64,000 nt of DNA, taken from assembly GCA_041392305.1 (NCBI GenBank), contig JAWKMJ010000004.1, forward strand, positions 105,695 through 169,694. Direction: 5' to 3'. The position numbers and the translations under genes are program-made. Source of the stretch: JAGQYP01 sp041392305 (GTDB lineage Bacteria; Bacteroidota; Bacteroidia; Flavobacteriales_D; Crocinitomicaceae). The notes beneath the pieces are model-generated. The model worked only from the letters and a program-made list of their open reading frames with translations. It was not told where the DNA came from and searched no databases. Shown here in pieces: positions 1 to 8,490 of this stretch. Position 1 is the first letter of the stretch. Every line of letters begins with the position of its first letter.

Positions 1-1
1 T

Positions 2-583
2 CTGGAATATCATAAAATTGTTCTAAAGGCGATGGAATCCAAGTATCCAAATAACTCACTTACAACTAAATTGGCTTCCGATATTTCTTCTTGGGAGTCG
101 CAACTCGAAAATGTTCAAAAGCAAAAAGACCGAATTAAAAAATATGGAGATTTAAATCGCGAAGTCGCTATTGGTAAACCAGCTCCAGATATTTTTCTGG
201 ATTCACCTGATGGAAAAGAAATCAAATTGTCAGATTTAAAAGGAAAAGTTGTACTTATTGATTTTTGGGCTTCTTGGTGTGGGCCATGTCGAAAGGAAAA
301 TCCCAATGTTGTTAACATCTATCATAAATACAAAGATAAAGGGTTTACGGTTTATTCAGTTTCGCTAGATGAGAAGAAAGACCGATGGGAGCAAGCCATA
401 AAGACTGATGGATTGATTTGGGAAAATCATGTGAGCGACTTGCAAGGTTGGAATTCAATCGCAGCTCAGCTCTATAAGGTAAGCAGTATTCCAGCAACAT
501 TTTTGATAGATAAAAATGGAATTATAAGGGCCATGAATGTAAGGGGAGCAACATTGGAACAAAAATTGCTTCCTTTATTATAA
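2..583 (+). CDS. TlpA-like thioredoxin-fold protein, 5' end cut by window edge
   Basis: C-terminal part of a periplasmic thiol-disulfide oxidoreductase of the TlpA/ResA type. The frame is open to the first base of the window, so the first ATG (32) is probably internal and the true start lies outside. The visible part holds a helical linker followed by a complete thioredoxin-like domain with the active-site motif WASWCGPC, then the cis-proline segment SSIPATFLID. The next gene is a close paralogue aligned over this whole stretch, which supports this being the end of a roughly 380-residue protein with an N-terminal DUF4369-type domain. Family members reduce or isomerise disulfides of exported proteins; the substrate is unknown. 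The domain call is secure, the specific role is inference. Confidence 0.85.
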   Translation: MEYHKIVLKAMESKYPNNSLTTKLASDISSWESQLENVQKQKDRIKKYGDLNREVAIGKPAPDIFLDSPDGKEIKLSDLKGKVVLIDFWASWCGPCRKENPNVVNIYHKYKDKGFTVYSVSLDEKKDRWEQAIKTDGLIWENHVSDLQGWNSIAAQLYKVSSIPATFLIDKNGIIRAMNVRGATLEQKLLPLL

Positions 584-600
584 AATGGTAGATTTGAGTT

Positions 601-1743
601 ATGATTTATAAGATTTCGATTCAAAAAAATATAGTTTTTGGTGCTGTTCTGTTTCTTCATTTGATTGTTTTTGGGCAACAGGCTCAACAGTTGGTTCCAA
701 TAGTAATCAAGGGTAAAATAGACAATGCAAATGATAAAAGTCTTTATCTGAGTCAATTTGATGGTAAAAATCTAAATGCTTTTTGTGTTGACACACTAAA
801 TGAGGATGGTACTTTTCTCATGAATTGTAATATTCCTTCTAAAGACATTTTTTATTTCAGGTACGATGGTAACAAACAGTTGAATATGATTCTTCAGTTC
901 AACGACACCGTAGAATTGTATGCCGATGCCAATAACTTTATTCAAACCACTCAGATCAAAGGTTCCGAACCAACTGCGGCTGTTTGGGAATATATGATCA
1001 CTTGGTCAGTCTATAAGACAAAACTGGATTCGGCTCGTGCGTATTTAAAAACACACCCAGGCTCAGATGCTGAAGTGAACGAAAAATTCAAACCAATTTC
1101 AACAGAGTGGATGAAATATAGGAATGAATTTATTCAAAAATTTGCCAATTCTCCCGCTTTAATTGCCGCTCTTAACGGAGTAGAGGAAGATCAAGAAATG
1201 GAGCTAAGGGTTCAGATTTTAGAGAAATTGACAAGTATATATGCGAATACTCCAACAGGTGTTAATATTTCAACGCAATATCATAAAACAAAAACTAAGT
1301 GGGATCAAACAAAGATGACCGCAAGTGGTGCGGATGCTCCTGATATTGTTCAAAATGATACAGAAGGAAAGGAAAGAAAACTAAGTGATCTCAAAGGAAA
1401 AGTGGTTTTACTCGATTTTTGGGCTTCTTGGTGTGGGCCATGTAGAAGAGAAAATCCAACTGTTGTGAAATTGTACAACAAATACAAGGATAAAGGATTT
1501 ACCATCTTTTCAGTTTCATTGGATAATAATAAAGAAAGATGGCTTGGAGCAATTAAGCAAGATGGATTGGTCTGGGAGAATCATGTCAGCGATTTACTTG
1601 GATGGGGAAACAAAGCAGCGAAGTTATACGGGGTGAGCTCGATTCCATCAACATTTTTACTTGACAAAGAAGGTAAAATCATTGGGAAAAATTTAAGGGG
1701 TTTCGCTCTTGAAGAGAAATTGAAAGAGATTTTTGGTTTCTAA
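601..1743 (+). CDS. TlpA-like thiol-disulfide oxidoreductase with DUF4369-type N-terminus
   Basis: 380-residue exported redox protein. Residues 1-26 form a signal peptide ending near VFGQQ; residues about 35-135 look like the DUF4369 beta domain common in front of Bacteroidota thioredoxins; residues about 240-380 are a TlpA/ResA thioredoxin fold with the redox pair Cys278 and Cys281 in WCGPC and a cis-proline in SSIPST. It lies 17 bp after a paralogue with nearly the same C-terminal half, so the pair is a tandem duplication, likely co-transcribed. Family members act in the periplasm, keeping cysteines of secreted proteins or cytochromes reduced. The partner cannot be read from the context. 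ATG at 601 precedes the signal peptide directly. Confidence 0.88.
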   Translation: MIYKISIQKNIVFGAVLFLHLIVFGQQAQQLVPIVIKGKIDNANDKSLYLSQFDGKNLNAFCVDTLNEDGTFLMNCNIPSKDIFYFRYDGNKQLNMILQFNDTVELYADANNFIQTTQIKGSEPTAAVWEYMITWSVYKTKLDSARAYLKTHPGSDAEVNEKFKPISTEWMKYRNEFIQKFANSPALIAALNGVEEDQEMELRVQILEKLTSIYANTPTGVNISTQYHKTKTKWDQTKMTASGADAPDIVQNDTEGKERKLSDLKGKVVLLDFWASWCGPCRRENPTVVKLYNKYKDKGFTIFSVSLDNNKERWLGAIKQDGLVWENHVSDLLGWGNKAAKLYGVSSIPSTFLLDKEGKIIGKNLRGFALEEKLKEIFGF

Positions 1744-1751
1744 TTTCATTT

Positions 1752-2531
1752 ATGCAATCCGGTAAAAAAATATATTTCGCCTCCGATTTTCATTTAGGAG
1801 TTCCGGATTATGAATCCAGTCGTGAAAGGGAGGATCGGGTTGTTCGATGGCTCAACGAAATTTCAAAAGATGCGGAAGAAATTTTCCTCGTTGGGGATCT
1901 TTTTGATTTTTGGTTTGAATACAAACATGCTGTCCCAAGAGGATATATTCGAGTACTAGGAAAGCTTGCGGAAATTGCCGATTCGGGAGTTAAAATCTCA
2001 ATGTTCACAGGGAATCATGATATGTGGATTTTTGACTATCTACCTAAAGAAATTGGATGTGATTTGTTTCGAAAGCCTATTGAAAGGGAATTTAATGGAA
2101 AAAAATTTTTAATTGGTCATGGTGATGGATTAGGTCCCGGAGATCGAGGGTATAAATTCATAAAAAAAGTTTTTGCATCTAAAGTTTGTCAATGGCTATT
2201 CGCACGTTTACATCCAAATTTTGGAATTGGGTTGGCCAATTTCTTTTCAAAAAGAAGCAGAAAAATGACGGGTGAAGCAGATGAGCAATATTTTGGTGAC
2301 AAGGAATGGCTTGTGATTTATTCTAATCAAGTTTTGGAAAAAAAGAAGATAGATTATTTCGTGTTCGGTCATCGTCATTTTCCTATGGAGATCACCCTAA
2401 AAAATGAGCATTCAAAATACATAAATCTTGGCGAGTGGATCAAATACAATACGTATGCTGTTTTCGATGGAAATATAATGCAAATCAAGGCTTTCGAAAC
2501 TGAACTGAAAATAGTTAGATCTCCTGAATAA
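1752..2531 (+). CDS. lpxH: UDP-2,3-diacylglucosamine diphosphatase (LpxH-like)
   Basis: Metallophosphoesterase of 259 residues that hydrolyses UDP-2,3-diacylglucosamine to lipid X and UMP in lipid A synthesis, at the cytoplasmic face of the inner membrane. All calcineurin-fold metal motifs are present: DFH (Asp12, His14), GDLFD (Asp49), GNHD (Asn88, His89), HGDG (His123) and FGHRH near residue 206. The length matches the family. It starts 8 bp after the preceding thioredoxin-like gene, so co-transcription is likely, although the functions are unrelated beyond the envelope. A general metallophosphoesterase is the alternative, but GDLFDFWFEY and the HGDG context are typical of LpxH. Confidence 0.88.
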   Translation: MQSGKKIYFASDFHLGVPDYESSREREDRVVRWLNEISKDAEEIFLVGDLFDFWFEYKHAVPRGYIRVLGKLAEIADSGVKISMFTGNHDMWIFDYLPKEIGCDLFRKPIEREFNGKKFLIGHGDGLGPGDRGYKFIKKVFASKVCQWLFARLHPNFGIGLANFFSKRSRKMTGEADEQYFGDKEWLVIYSNQVLEKKKIDYFVFGHRHFPMEITLKNEHSKYINLGEWIKYNTYAVFDGNIMQIKAFETELKIVRSPE

Positions 2532-2888
2532 TTAAGAATCTAGTAAATCTTCATTCATTTCATTTGCGTTATTCCTATTCTGCACTTTGCGAATGAGGAA
2601 ATATGAAATTATTGCAGAAAGTGCCAAGCCACTCCAAGTGAGATGCACAAAAATGCGCACGAAGGCTACAGTTGCGGCTCCATCAAATCCCAATTCAAAT
2701 AAACTAGGCATTAAATAATAGGTAAGCAAAGCCACATAAAGACTTAGCAGACTGAGTCCTATTAATTGAAGACGATCCAAAATTGCATATTTATAAATGA
2801 GCTTCTTTTGAGTGAGTAAAATGCAGCCAAAAGGTGATGTAAGTAGTAAAATAAAATGAAAAAGAAAGCCATAAGGGATATAATACAT
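2532..2888 (-). CDS. small multi-pass membrane protein, start uncertain
   Basis: I do not recognise the family. From the ATG the product is 118 residues with about three hydrophobic helices and a polar, acidic tail. The frame stays open upstream to a stop at 3018, and codons there encode another clear hydrophobic helix (IGIFIGFANAVILLLNL) after a basic segment. No ATG, GTG or TTG occurs in that extension. An ATA codon at 2988-2990 overlaps the stop codon of the upstream GWxTD gene, the position where an ATGA-type coupled start would be expected. The gene is convergent with lpxH with no gap between the two stops. A membrane role downstream of GWxTD and Omp85 genes is only inferred from position. 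Confidence 0.6.
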   Translation of the reverse strand: MYYIPYGFLFHFILLLTSPFGCILLTQKKLIYKYAILDRLQLIGLSLLSLYVALLTYYLMPSLFELGFDGAATVAFVRIFVHLTWSGLALSAIISYFLIRKVQNRNNANEMNEDLLDS

Positions 2889-2986
2889 GAGGTTCAGTAA
2901 TAAAATTACTGCATTTGCAAATCCAATAAAAATGCCAATTTTGAGTGCGTGTATGTATGATTTTGATTCGATATCCTTGGGTTTAG

Positions 2987-4207
2987 CTATTTTCGATACG
3001 GCATCCCATTGCGCCAGCTATCAACTGCATCATACCACTGACCCTTAAAAATTGGATTTCTGATTAAGGCATAATCATTTTTTTGAAAATTTCCTTCTTC
3101 CCGGTAAAAGCTAAAAGACATACTGCTGGCTCCAGATCGACTTTCATAAATCCATCTTTCTTCTTTTCCTCCTTCATTTTCTATTCGGTCTGGTTCTCCA
3201 AAAACGATTAGAACCATTCCTTTGTCTGTTTTCCAACCTTCCTTATAAGTAGTAAAATGTTGATTTGCATATTCTACTCGTCCATAATATTCTTTAATTA
3301 GATACCTGGCCTGTTCTCGATCATGATTGGATTTATCTAACCAGAATTTTTCAAATTGAGCTCGACGATGAATATTCGTATCAGTCAATTCGGCATATTC
3401 ATCTCTGGAACTTATGTAACGAAGAGGTTCAACTAAGAGATCCACTGTTTTAACTTGTGGAAAGTTGTTGGCAAATCGAGTAAATAAAAAACCATCCTCA
3501 CCTTTTGAGTTTTCAGAAGCGATATAGAGGGTTTTATTTTTTAATCCTGTAAGAATAAAATCAATATTGGGGCAGGTTTGATACACTTTACTCGAATAAT
3601 TTCCAAAATCGGGATAATTTCTTTTACTGGCAAAAGGAGGAAGTGCAATGGATTGAATTTGATCGTATATTCTTACTTCTAGGGTGTCACAATTTAAATA
3701 ATTCCCTACAATTCTAACTACATCTGTTTTTGGGTTTTCTTGGAAAAATATTAATGTTGAATCCTGATTAAAGAACAAGAAATTCTCCATATTCGTCCGT
3801 TTATTTTTTTCAAACTCACAATATATTCTTCTTTTTTTATTCATATTCAGATCTTCAATCATGAATTCTAGTTCATAGGATGCATCTTCCATTGAAACAT
3901 CAAAAGAACTAAGAAATAGTCCATCTTGACTGTCTTTTAAGTCCAAATTGAATTCTCTCGAAACCTTATAGTTCTTTTTAGTTTGTGTATTCGTTAAAAT
4001 AGCTGTTAATCCAACTTTAACATATTTCGATTCGTTGATGATTTTGGCTAAATAAGTGTCTAGATTCATTTTTACATAGATGGTCGAACTGACTGAATCT
4101 GTATGATAAATTTTATAGTGAAAGCTCATTTTCTTCTCATTTTGAGAGAAGGCAGAGTTTCCTTTTAAAAGAAGAAGAAATACGAAGAATAAAACTAGTT
4201 TGTGCAT
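2987..4207 (-). CDS. GWxTD domain-containing protein
   Basis: 406-residue exported protein with a C-terminal GWxTD domain (GWKTDKGMVLIVFGEPDRI), a Bacteroidota family of unknown biochemical role often found near envelope genes. I start it at ATG 4207 because the product then begins with a clean signal peptide (MHKLVLFFVFLLLLKG through SAFSQ). A longer reading from 4363 would overlap the upstream gene by about 150 bp. The upstream Omp85-type gene ends 7 bp before this start, so the two form an operon. The central part has beta-rich sequence without a recognised domain. It could assist an outer membrane barrel protein; that is inference from the neighbour. Confidence 0.85.
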   Translation of the reverse strand: MHKLVLFFVFLLLLKGNSAFSQNEKKMSFHYKIYHTDSVSSTIYVKMNLDTYLAKIINESKYVKVGLTAILTNTQTKKNYKVSREFNLDLKDSQDGLFLSSFDVSMEDASYELEFMIEDLNMNKKRRIYCEFEKNKRTNMENFLFFNQDSTLIFFQENPKTDVVRIVGNYLNCDTLEVRIYDQIQSIALPPFASKRNYPDFGNYSSKVYQTCPNIDFILTGLKNKTLYIASENSKGEDGFLFTRFANNFPQVKTVDLLVEPLRYISSRDEYAELTDTNIHRRAQFEKFWLDKSNHDREQARYLIKEYYGRVEYANQHFTTYKEGWKTDKGMVLIVFGEPDRIENEGGKEERWIYESRSGASSMSFSFYREEGNFQKNDYALIRNPIFKGQWYDAVDSWRNGMPYRK

Positions 4208-4214
4208 AGGAACT

Positions 4215-5945
4215 CTAAAAATAAGCAATATATCCAAAATGTACTTTACTATTTCTGAAAAGAATGGGTTGGTTTTGTTGTGTCCCCAAAGCATAAACAA
4301 GAGAGAAAGTTCCAAATTTCGTTGCAAAATTAATTCCAACTCCAAACCCATAAGGCCAATCATTAAAATAACTGTTTTCTAGATTCTTTTCATAGTATGC
4401 GGCGTTGAAAAAAGCAAATACATTGGAATTCCGATCTAATAGAAATCGATATTCAAAATTGACAATGGAATAAAAGGTTGCTAAGAACGACTCTTCTCCG
4501 AATCCTTTCAAAGAATTTAATCCTCCAAATCGAAACATTTCATTCTCAAGTATTTGATTACCTAGGACCGTTTTGGTGATGTTGCTTAGTTTAATCACAT
4601 GTCGTTTTGCCAATGGAATATATCCTTCGATACTTGCGCTCAATCGATAATTAGTAGACTTTAAATTGACAGAAGAATAAAGACTGTCATCAAAGGCAGG
4701 GTTTTTTCTGATTTTTTTCAGGCCTACTGCACCTTCTAGATCAACAATAATTCCTTTTCTTGGATTGAAAATATAATCGATACTTCGGTTGAAATAGCTC
4801 ATTCCGTAAGAATTGGTTCGAGCATCTGCTAGTTGAGTAAGGTCTGACGGTACATTGATTAAACTTGTAGATAAAATGTCGGTAGAAAAGAACTCGTAAA
4901 AGGCCTTCAAGTAGTTTCCTCCTTTTAAGTAATATTGAACTCCAACTTTAGCATGTAAATTCAGGTAGGAAGTATCTCTTTTGTACAAATAAAACCCACC
5001 ATCTAAGCCAAAAGGAGTTTTGAATAAAAAAGGCCAATTAATTTCTATTTTTAAATCCTGAGTTTTTGGCTGTAATTTTCTCCAATGGATGTGAAGCATC
5101 TCTCCATGTTTAAGTAAATTTTTTAATCTAAGTTGAAGTTCACCTGTAATATTTACTTTTCCCGTTTGATCATCGGGTTGGATACCGATAATACCGTTGA
5201 AATTTGAATTCTTAATTGTTTCAACATAAATGAATACTTCTGCACCTTCTGGAGTAAAAAGAATTTCATGTGGTCTTAATTCTTTCACAAAGCTGATCTC
5301 TTTTAGTCGATTGCTGATTTGACTTAAAGTTTTTTCCGAATAGGGATTTCCTTCTTTCAGTCTGAGATATGTTGAAATGAACTTCGGAGAAATCTTTTTG
5401 GAGCCCTTTACGTGAATTTTAGTAATTTCAACGAAAGGACCTTTGTCAATCATCAATTTCCCACTGATTTGTTGGTTGCCAATTGTTATACTATCTAGCC
5501 AAACTTTAGAAAAAGGATAACCTTTATTCTCCATGTCTTCCAATAGTTTAGAAGTGAATTCTTGATACTCAGACAAACTAAAATCAGCCTGATTATAGAG
5601 CTTTTCTCTAAAACGTGTCAGTCGAATCATTTCATCATCCAAATTCCCGTTTTCTAGCCTGGCCCACTGAAATTTCTCGAAAGGTTCAATATTCACGCTC
5701 CACTTATTGTTAACATTTTCAAGTATCTGAAACCGACAAAGTAAATACCCGTTATCAAAATAGTATTTGTTGATACTATTCAAATATTTGATTGCTGATA
5801 GAGAGTCTTTGTGGTAAAACTTAAAAGAAGGCTTGGGTTTTAGAGTTTTGATATTGGTTATTTCAAGTTCAATTTTCTGCTGTCCAAAGTTGAAGTGGCT
5901 CAGGAAGAAGATCAGAATAAAAATAAAATAACCCTTTTGTAACAT
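4215..5945 (-). CDS. Omp85/BamA-superfamily outer membrane protein
   Basis: 576-residue exported protein. A signal peptide (residues 1-21, ending FNFGQ) is followed by POTRA-like alpha/beta segments; the stretch VKGSKKISPKFISTYLRLKE is typical of POTRA domains. A C-terminal beta-barrel with the Omp85 'surface antigen' pattern follows, including an RFGGLNSLKGFGEESF motif similar to the conserved barrel-lid (V/I)RG-type loop, and a final aromatic residue. It is shorter than BamA (five POTRAs, about 800 residues), so it is a TamA-like or accessory member rather than the essential BamA. Function in insertion or translocation of outer membrane or exported proteins is known for the superfamily; the substrate is unknown. 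First gene of an operon with the GWxTD protein. Confidence 0.85.
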   Translation of the reverse strand: MLQKGYFIFILIFFLSHFNFGQQKIELEITNIKTLKPKPSFKFYHKDSLSAIKYLNSINKYYFDNGYLLCRFQILENVNNKWSVNIEPFEKFQWARLENGNLDDEMIRLTRFREKLYNQADFSLSEYQEFTSKLLEDMENKGYPFSKVWLDSITIGNQQISGKLMIDKGPFVEITKIHVKGSKKISPKFISTYLRLKEGNPYSEKTLSQISNRLKEISFVKELRPHEILFTPEGAEVFIYVETIKNSNFNGIIGIQPDDQTGKVNITGELQLRLKNLLKHGEMLHIHWRKLQPKTQDLKIEINWPFLFKTPFGLDGGFYLYKRDTSYLNLHAKVGVQYYLKGGNYLKAFYEFFSTDILSTSLINVPSDLTQLADARTNSYGMSYFNRSIDYIFNPRKGIIVDLEGAVGLKKIRKNPAFDDSLYSSVNLKSTNYRLSASIEGYIPLAKRHVIKLSNITKTVLGNQILENEMFRFGGLNSLKGFGEESFLATFYSIVNFEYRFLLDRNSNVFAFFNAAYYEKNLENSYFNDWPYGFGVGINFATKFGTFSLVYALGTQQNQPILFRNSKVHFGYIAYF

Positions 5946-6085
5946 TTCGTCAATTTCGCGCTATATCAATACGAAATTTCGAAAAAAAAATTACTTTCAA
6001 ATGAAGTGATTCAATTTTTATCGAAAAAAAGTATTATTTTAGCAGCTCCTTGGAAAACGAATATTTACTTACAAACATACTAAAA

Positions 6086-6235
6086 ATGAAAAAGAATTTC
6101 GCTGTAAAGATGTTGGCTTTGGTTGCCGTTATTAGTGTTTTATCTGCTTGCGGATCAGGTCGTCACAAATGTCCGGCATATGGAAGCGTAGATGCGGATT
6201 CAAATTCTGATGTTGAGTTGGCTGAGGTAAACTAA
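6086..6235 (+). CDS. small lipoprotein
   Basis: 49-residue peptide with a lysine-rich start, a hydrophobic helix and a lipobox (SVLSAC), then a short mature part CGSGRHKCPAYG and an acidic tail. The start at 6086 is chosen because MKKNF gives a normal signal peptide; an in-frame ATG at 6050 would add a polar extension before it. Short Cys-Pro-Ala-Tyr lipoproteins of this kind occur widely in Flavobacteria, function unknown. It is divergent from the Omp85 operon. The A/T-rich spacer between 5946 and 6085 holds promoters for both, but I see no perfect TAnnTTTG box. Confidence 0.7.
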   Translation: MKKNFAVKMLALVAVISVLSACGSGRHKCPAYGSVDADSNSDVELAEVN

Positions 6236-6266
6236 TTGGTAATCAAGCGTTTCCACTCCTCGTTCC

Positions 6267-6674
6267 TCAAAATTTTATTTCAAGTAGTTGATTGATTTCT
6301 GGATTTAAGCTGTTTGCTACCGGGCAAGTTTTGGCTATTCTAGTTAGTCTTTCATGCAGTTCTTGTGGGAAATTGTTGCCACTAAGATCTAATTCCACTT
6401 TAATTTCAATAATCCTTCTAGGATTACTCTCCATTACTTTTGTAACAAAGGCCTCTGCGTGGTCAAACTGGATATTGGTCTGATCGCAATGAATTCCAAT
6501 CATTGTGATCATACAGGATGCAAGAGAGGTAGCTGTTAAGTCCGTAGGAGAAAACCTGGATCCTTTTCCATTATTGTCAGTTGGTGCATCTGTCATTCCT
6601 GCATCTCCTGATTTCAAATGAGTTATTTTTGTCTGTAGCTCGCCTAGATATTTTACGTGTGAGGTTTTCATCAT
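6267..6674 (-). CDS. OsmC family peroxiredoxin-like protein
   Basis: 135-residue cytoplasmic protein of the OsmC/Ohr fold, enzymes that detoxify organic hydroperoxides with a two-cysteine mechanism as obligate dimers. The two conserved cysteines are present: Cys54 in LASCMITMIG and Cys117 in TCPVANSL. An extra Cys63 is also seen. The N-terminal part GDAGMTDAPTDNNGKGSRFSPTDL is the usual OsmC signature. Either of two adjacent ATGs (6674 or 6671) could be the start. The substrate may be lipid or other hydroperoxides; the OsmC-versus-YhfA subgroup cannot be settled by eye. Confidence 0.88.
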   Translation of the reverse strand: MMKTSHVKYLGELQTKITHLKSGDAGMTDAPTDNNGKGSRFSPTDLTATSLASCMITMIGIHCDQTNIQFDHAEAFVTKVMESNPRRIIEIKVELDLSGNNFPQELHERLTRIAKTCPVANSLNPEINQLLEIKF

Positions 6675-6697
6675 TAAATTTCGTAATTTTGTTATTG

Positions 6698-7441
6698 ATG
6701 TTCAAAAACAACCTGAAGATACTATTTATTTTCGTTTTTATTTCTTTCTTCTCTTTTTCACAAGAAGAAGATAAAGGAGATGTAAAAGTGCTTTACCGAA
6801 AAATTATTTATGGTGGGGTCAATATAGCTACAAATGGCTGGGGTATTACCATGAATTACGGATGGCAAAAGAATTATAAATATAGACAGGTAGTCGGGTT
6901 TACCGCTGCAAATATTAAGCACGAGAAGGAAGTCAAGTCCTTCAGTCCTTATTACGAAGATGCTAAAGGTTTTTTTTATGGTAAGTTAAATTCACTTCTA
7001 TCATTTAGGCCTCATTATGGTGGACAAGCTATTATGTTCAACAGGCTACGCGAGAAAGGAGTTGAAATAAGTTTTATGTGGAGTGTTGGAGCTAGTCTGA
7101 CTCTCATAAAACCTGTGTACTTAGAAGTTCGAAAATTCGAAGGAAGCCAGCAGATTCTTGTAAAAGAAAGGTATGACCCAGCAATCCATAATCGAGATAA
7201 TATTTATGGAAGAGCAGGTTGGTTTAATGGGTTTGGAGAATCCAAATTTAATCCTGGAGTATTTGCCAAAGCAGGGTTCTTTTTTGATTTTGCTTCTAAT
7301 CATAGTAAAGTTTTTGGGGTTGAATTTGGGTGTTCTATAGATACCTATTTTTCAAAAATAGAGGTAATGCACGCTTCTCCGGCGAAATTCTTTTTCCCGG
7401 CGTTGTATGCGAACATATTATTTGGTGGAAAGCTATTTTAA
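6698..7441 (+). CDS. exported hypothetical protein, probable outer membrane beta-barrel
   Basis: 247 residues beginning with a signal peptide (MFKNNLKILFIFVFISFFSF then SQEE). The start at 6698 is chosen because upstream in-frame sequence overlaps the divergent OsmC gene and is not signal-like. The mature part alternates aromatic and polar residues with many glycines (GVNIATNGWGITMNYGWQ, VFGVEFGCSIDTYFS) and ends in Phe, as in small outer membrane barrels. The first strands resemble a Bacteroidota family described only as hypothetical. It lies 20 bp before lipA, so it may share a transcript, but there is no functional link that I can see. Confidence 0.72.
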   Translation: MFKNNLKILFIFVFISFFSFSQEEDKGDVKVLYRKIIYGGVNIATNGWGITMNYGWQKNYKYRQVVGFTAANIKHEKEVKSFSPYYEDAKGFFYGKLNSLLSFRPHYGGQAIMFNRLREKGVEISFMWSVGASLTLIKPVYLEVRKFEGSQQILVKERYDPAIHNRDNIYGRAGWFNGFGESKFNPGVFAKAGFFFDFASNHSKVFGVEFGCSIDTYFSKIEVMHASPAKFFFPALYANILFGGKLF

Positions 7442-7461
7442 TCGAATTGATAGTTTAGAGA

Positions 7462-8316
7462 ATGAGTACAGAAGAAAAGTTGAGAAAGCCCAAATGGCTA
7501 AAAGTAAAACTACCAACGGGCGAGAATTATAAGAAGGTGAGAGGTTTGGTAGATGAGCACAAGCTTCACACCATTTGCGAAAGTGGAAATTGTCCGAATA
7601 TGGGTGAATGTTGGGGGGAAGGAACGGCTACTTTCATGATTTTAGGTAATGTATGTACACGTTCTTGTGGATTCTGCGCGGTTGCAACAGGTCGACCTTC
7701 GGAAGTAGATGTTTTTGAGCCAGCTAAAGTTGCCCAATCTGTGAAACTGATGAAAGTAAAGCATGCAGTCATTACCTCAGTTGATAGAGATGATTTGCAA
7801 GATGGAGGTGCCGAGATTTGGGCTGCGACAGTTAGAGCAATTCGAAGACAGTCTCCTGGAACTACATTAGAGACTCTTATTCCTGACTTTATGGGGAAAT
7901 GGGAGAATCTTGAAAAAATTGTAGAAGTAGCACCTGAAGTTGTTTCGCATAATTTAGAAACTGTTCGTAGATTAACAAAAGAAGTTAGAATTCAGGCCAA
8001 GTACGATAGAAGCCTGGAAGTTTTAAGAAGGCTTTCGAAAGCAGGGTTGCGCACCAAATCCGGAATTATGCTAGGAATCGGTGAGACCGATGAGGAAATT
8101 CTTGAAACGCTAGAGGATCTTCGTTCTGTGGGTGTACAAATCATTACACTAGGACAATATTTACAACCAACTCCAAAGCATCTACCGGTTGCTGAATTTG
8201 TAGCGCCTGAGAAGTTTGATAAGTACAAGGAGGTTGGTCTGAAAATGGGATTTAAGTACGTTGAATCGGGGCCCTTGGTGAGATCCTCTTATCATGCGGA
8301 AAAACATTTGGTTTAA
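7462..8316 (+). CDS. lipA: lipoyl synthase
   Basis: 284-residue radical SAM enzyme inserting two sulfurs into octanoyl groups on lipoyl domains of 2-oxoacid dehydrogenases and GcvH. Both [4Fe-4S] clusters are readable: auxiliary cluster cysteines 39, 44 and 50 in CESGNCPNMGEC, and radical SAM cysteines 65, 69 and 72 in CTRSCGFC. The C-terminal RSSYHA motif, whose serine ligates the auxiliary cluster, is intact. Length is typical. No lipB or lipoate ligase lies nearby. Identification is secure. Confidence 0.97.
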   Translation: MSTEEKLRKPKWLKVKLPTGENYKKVRGLVDEHKLHTICESGNCPNMGECWGEGTATFMILGNVCTRSCGFCAVATGRPSEVDVFEPAKVAQSVKLMKVKHAVITSVDRDDLQDGGAEIWAATVRAIRRQSPGTTLETLIPDFMGKWENLEKIVEVAPEVVSHNLETVRRLTKEVRIQAKYDRSLEVLRRLSKAGLRTKSGIMLGIGETDEEILETLEDLRSVGVQIITLGQYLQPTPKHLPVAEFVAPEKFDKYKEVGLKMGFKYVESGPLVRSSYHAEKHLV

Positions 8317-8490
8317 TTAAGACGTGTATAAATTTACCAAAATCAGGCATTTTCCATTTGAATTAACTCATAGAAAACCCTTAACTTAGATATTAGATTT
8401 TTTGAAAGTGAGAATGTCGTTAATTCAAACATTATTTGTAAATTGGCGGCTGCTTTGTTGTTTTAAAATACAATTTTTACATAAAAAGTT

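Noticed and set aside
2987..4363. 458-residue reading of the GWxTD gene
   Set aside because: It would overlap the Omp85 gene by about 150 bp and hide the signal peptide; ATG 4207 fits both.
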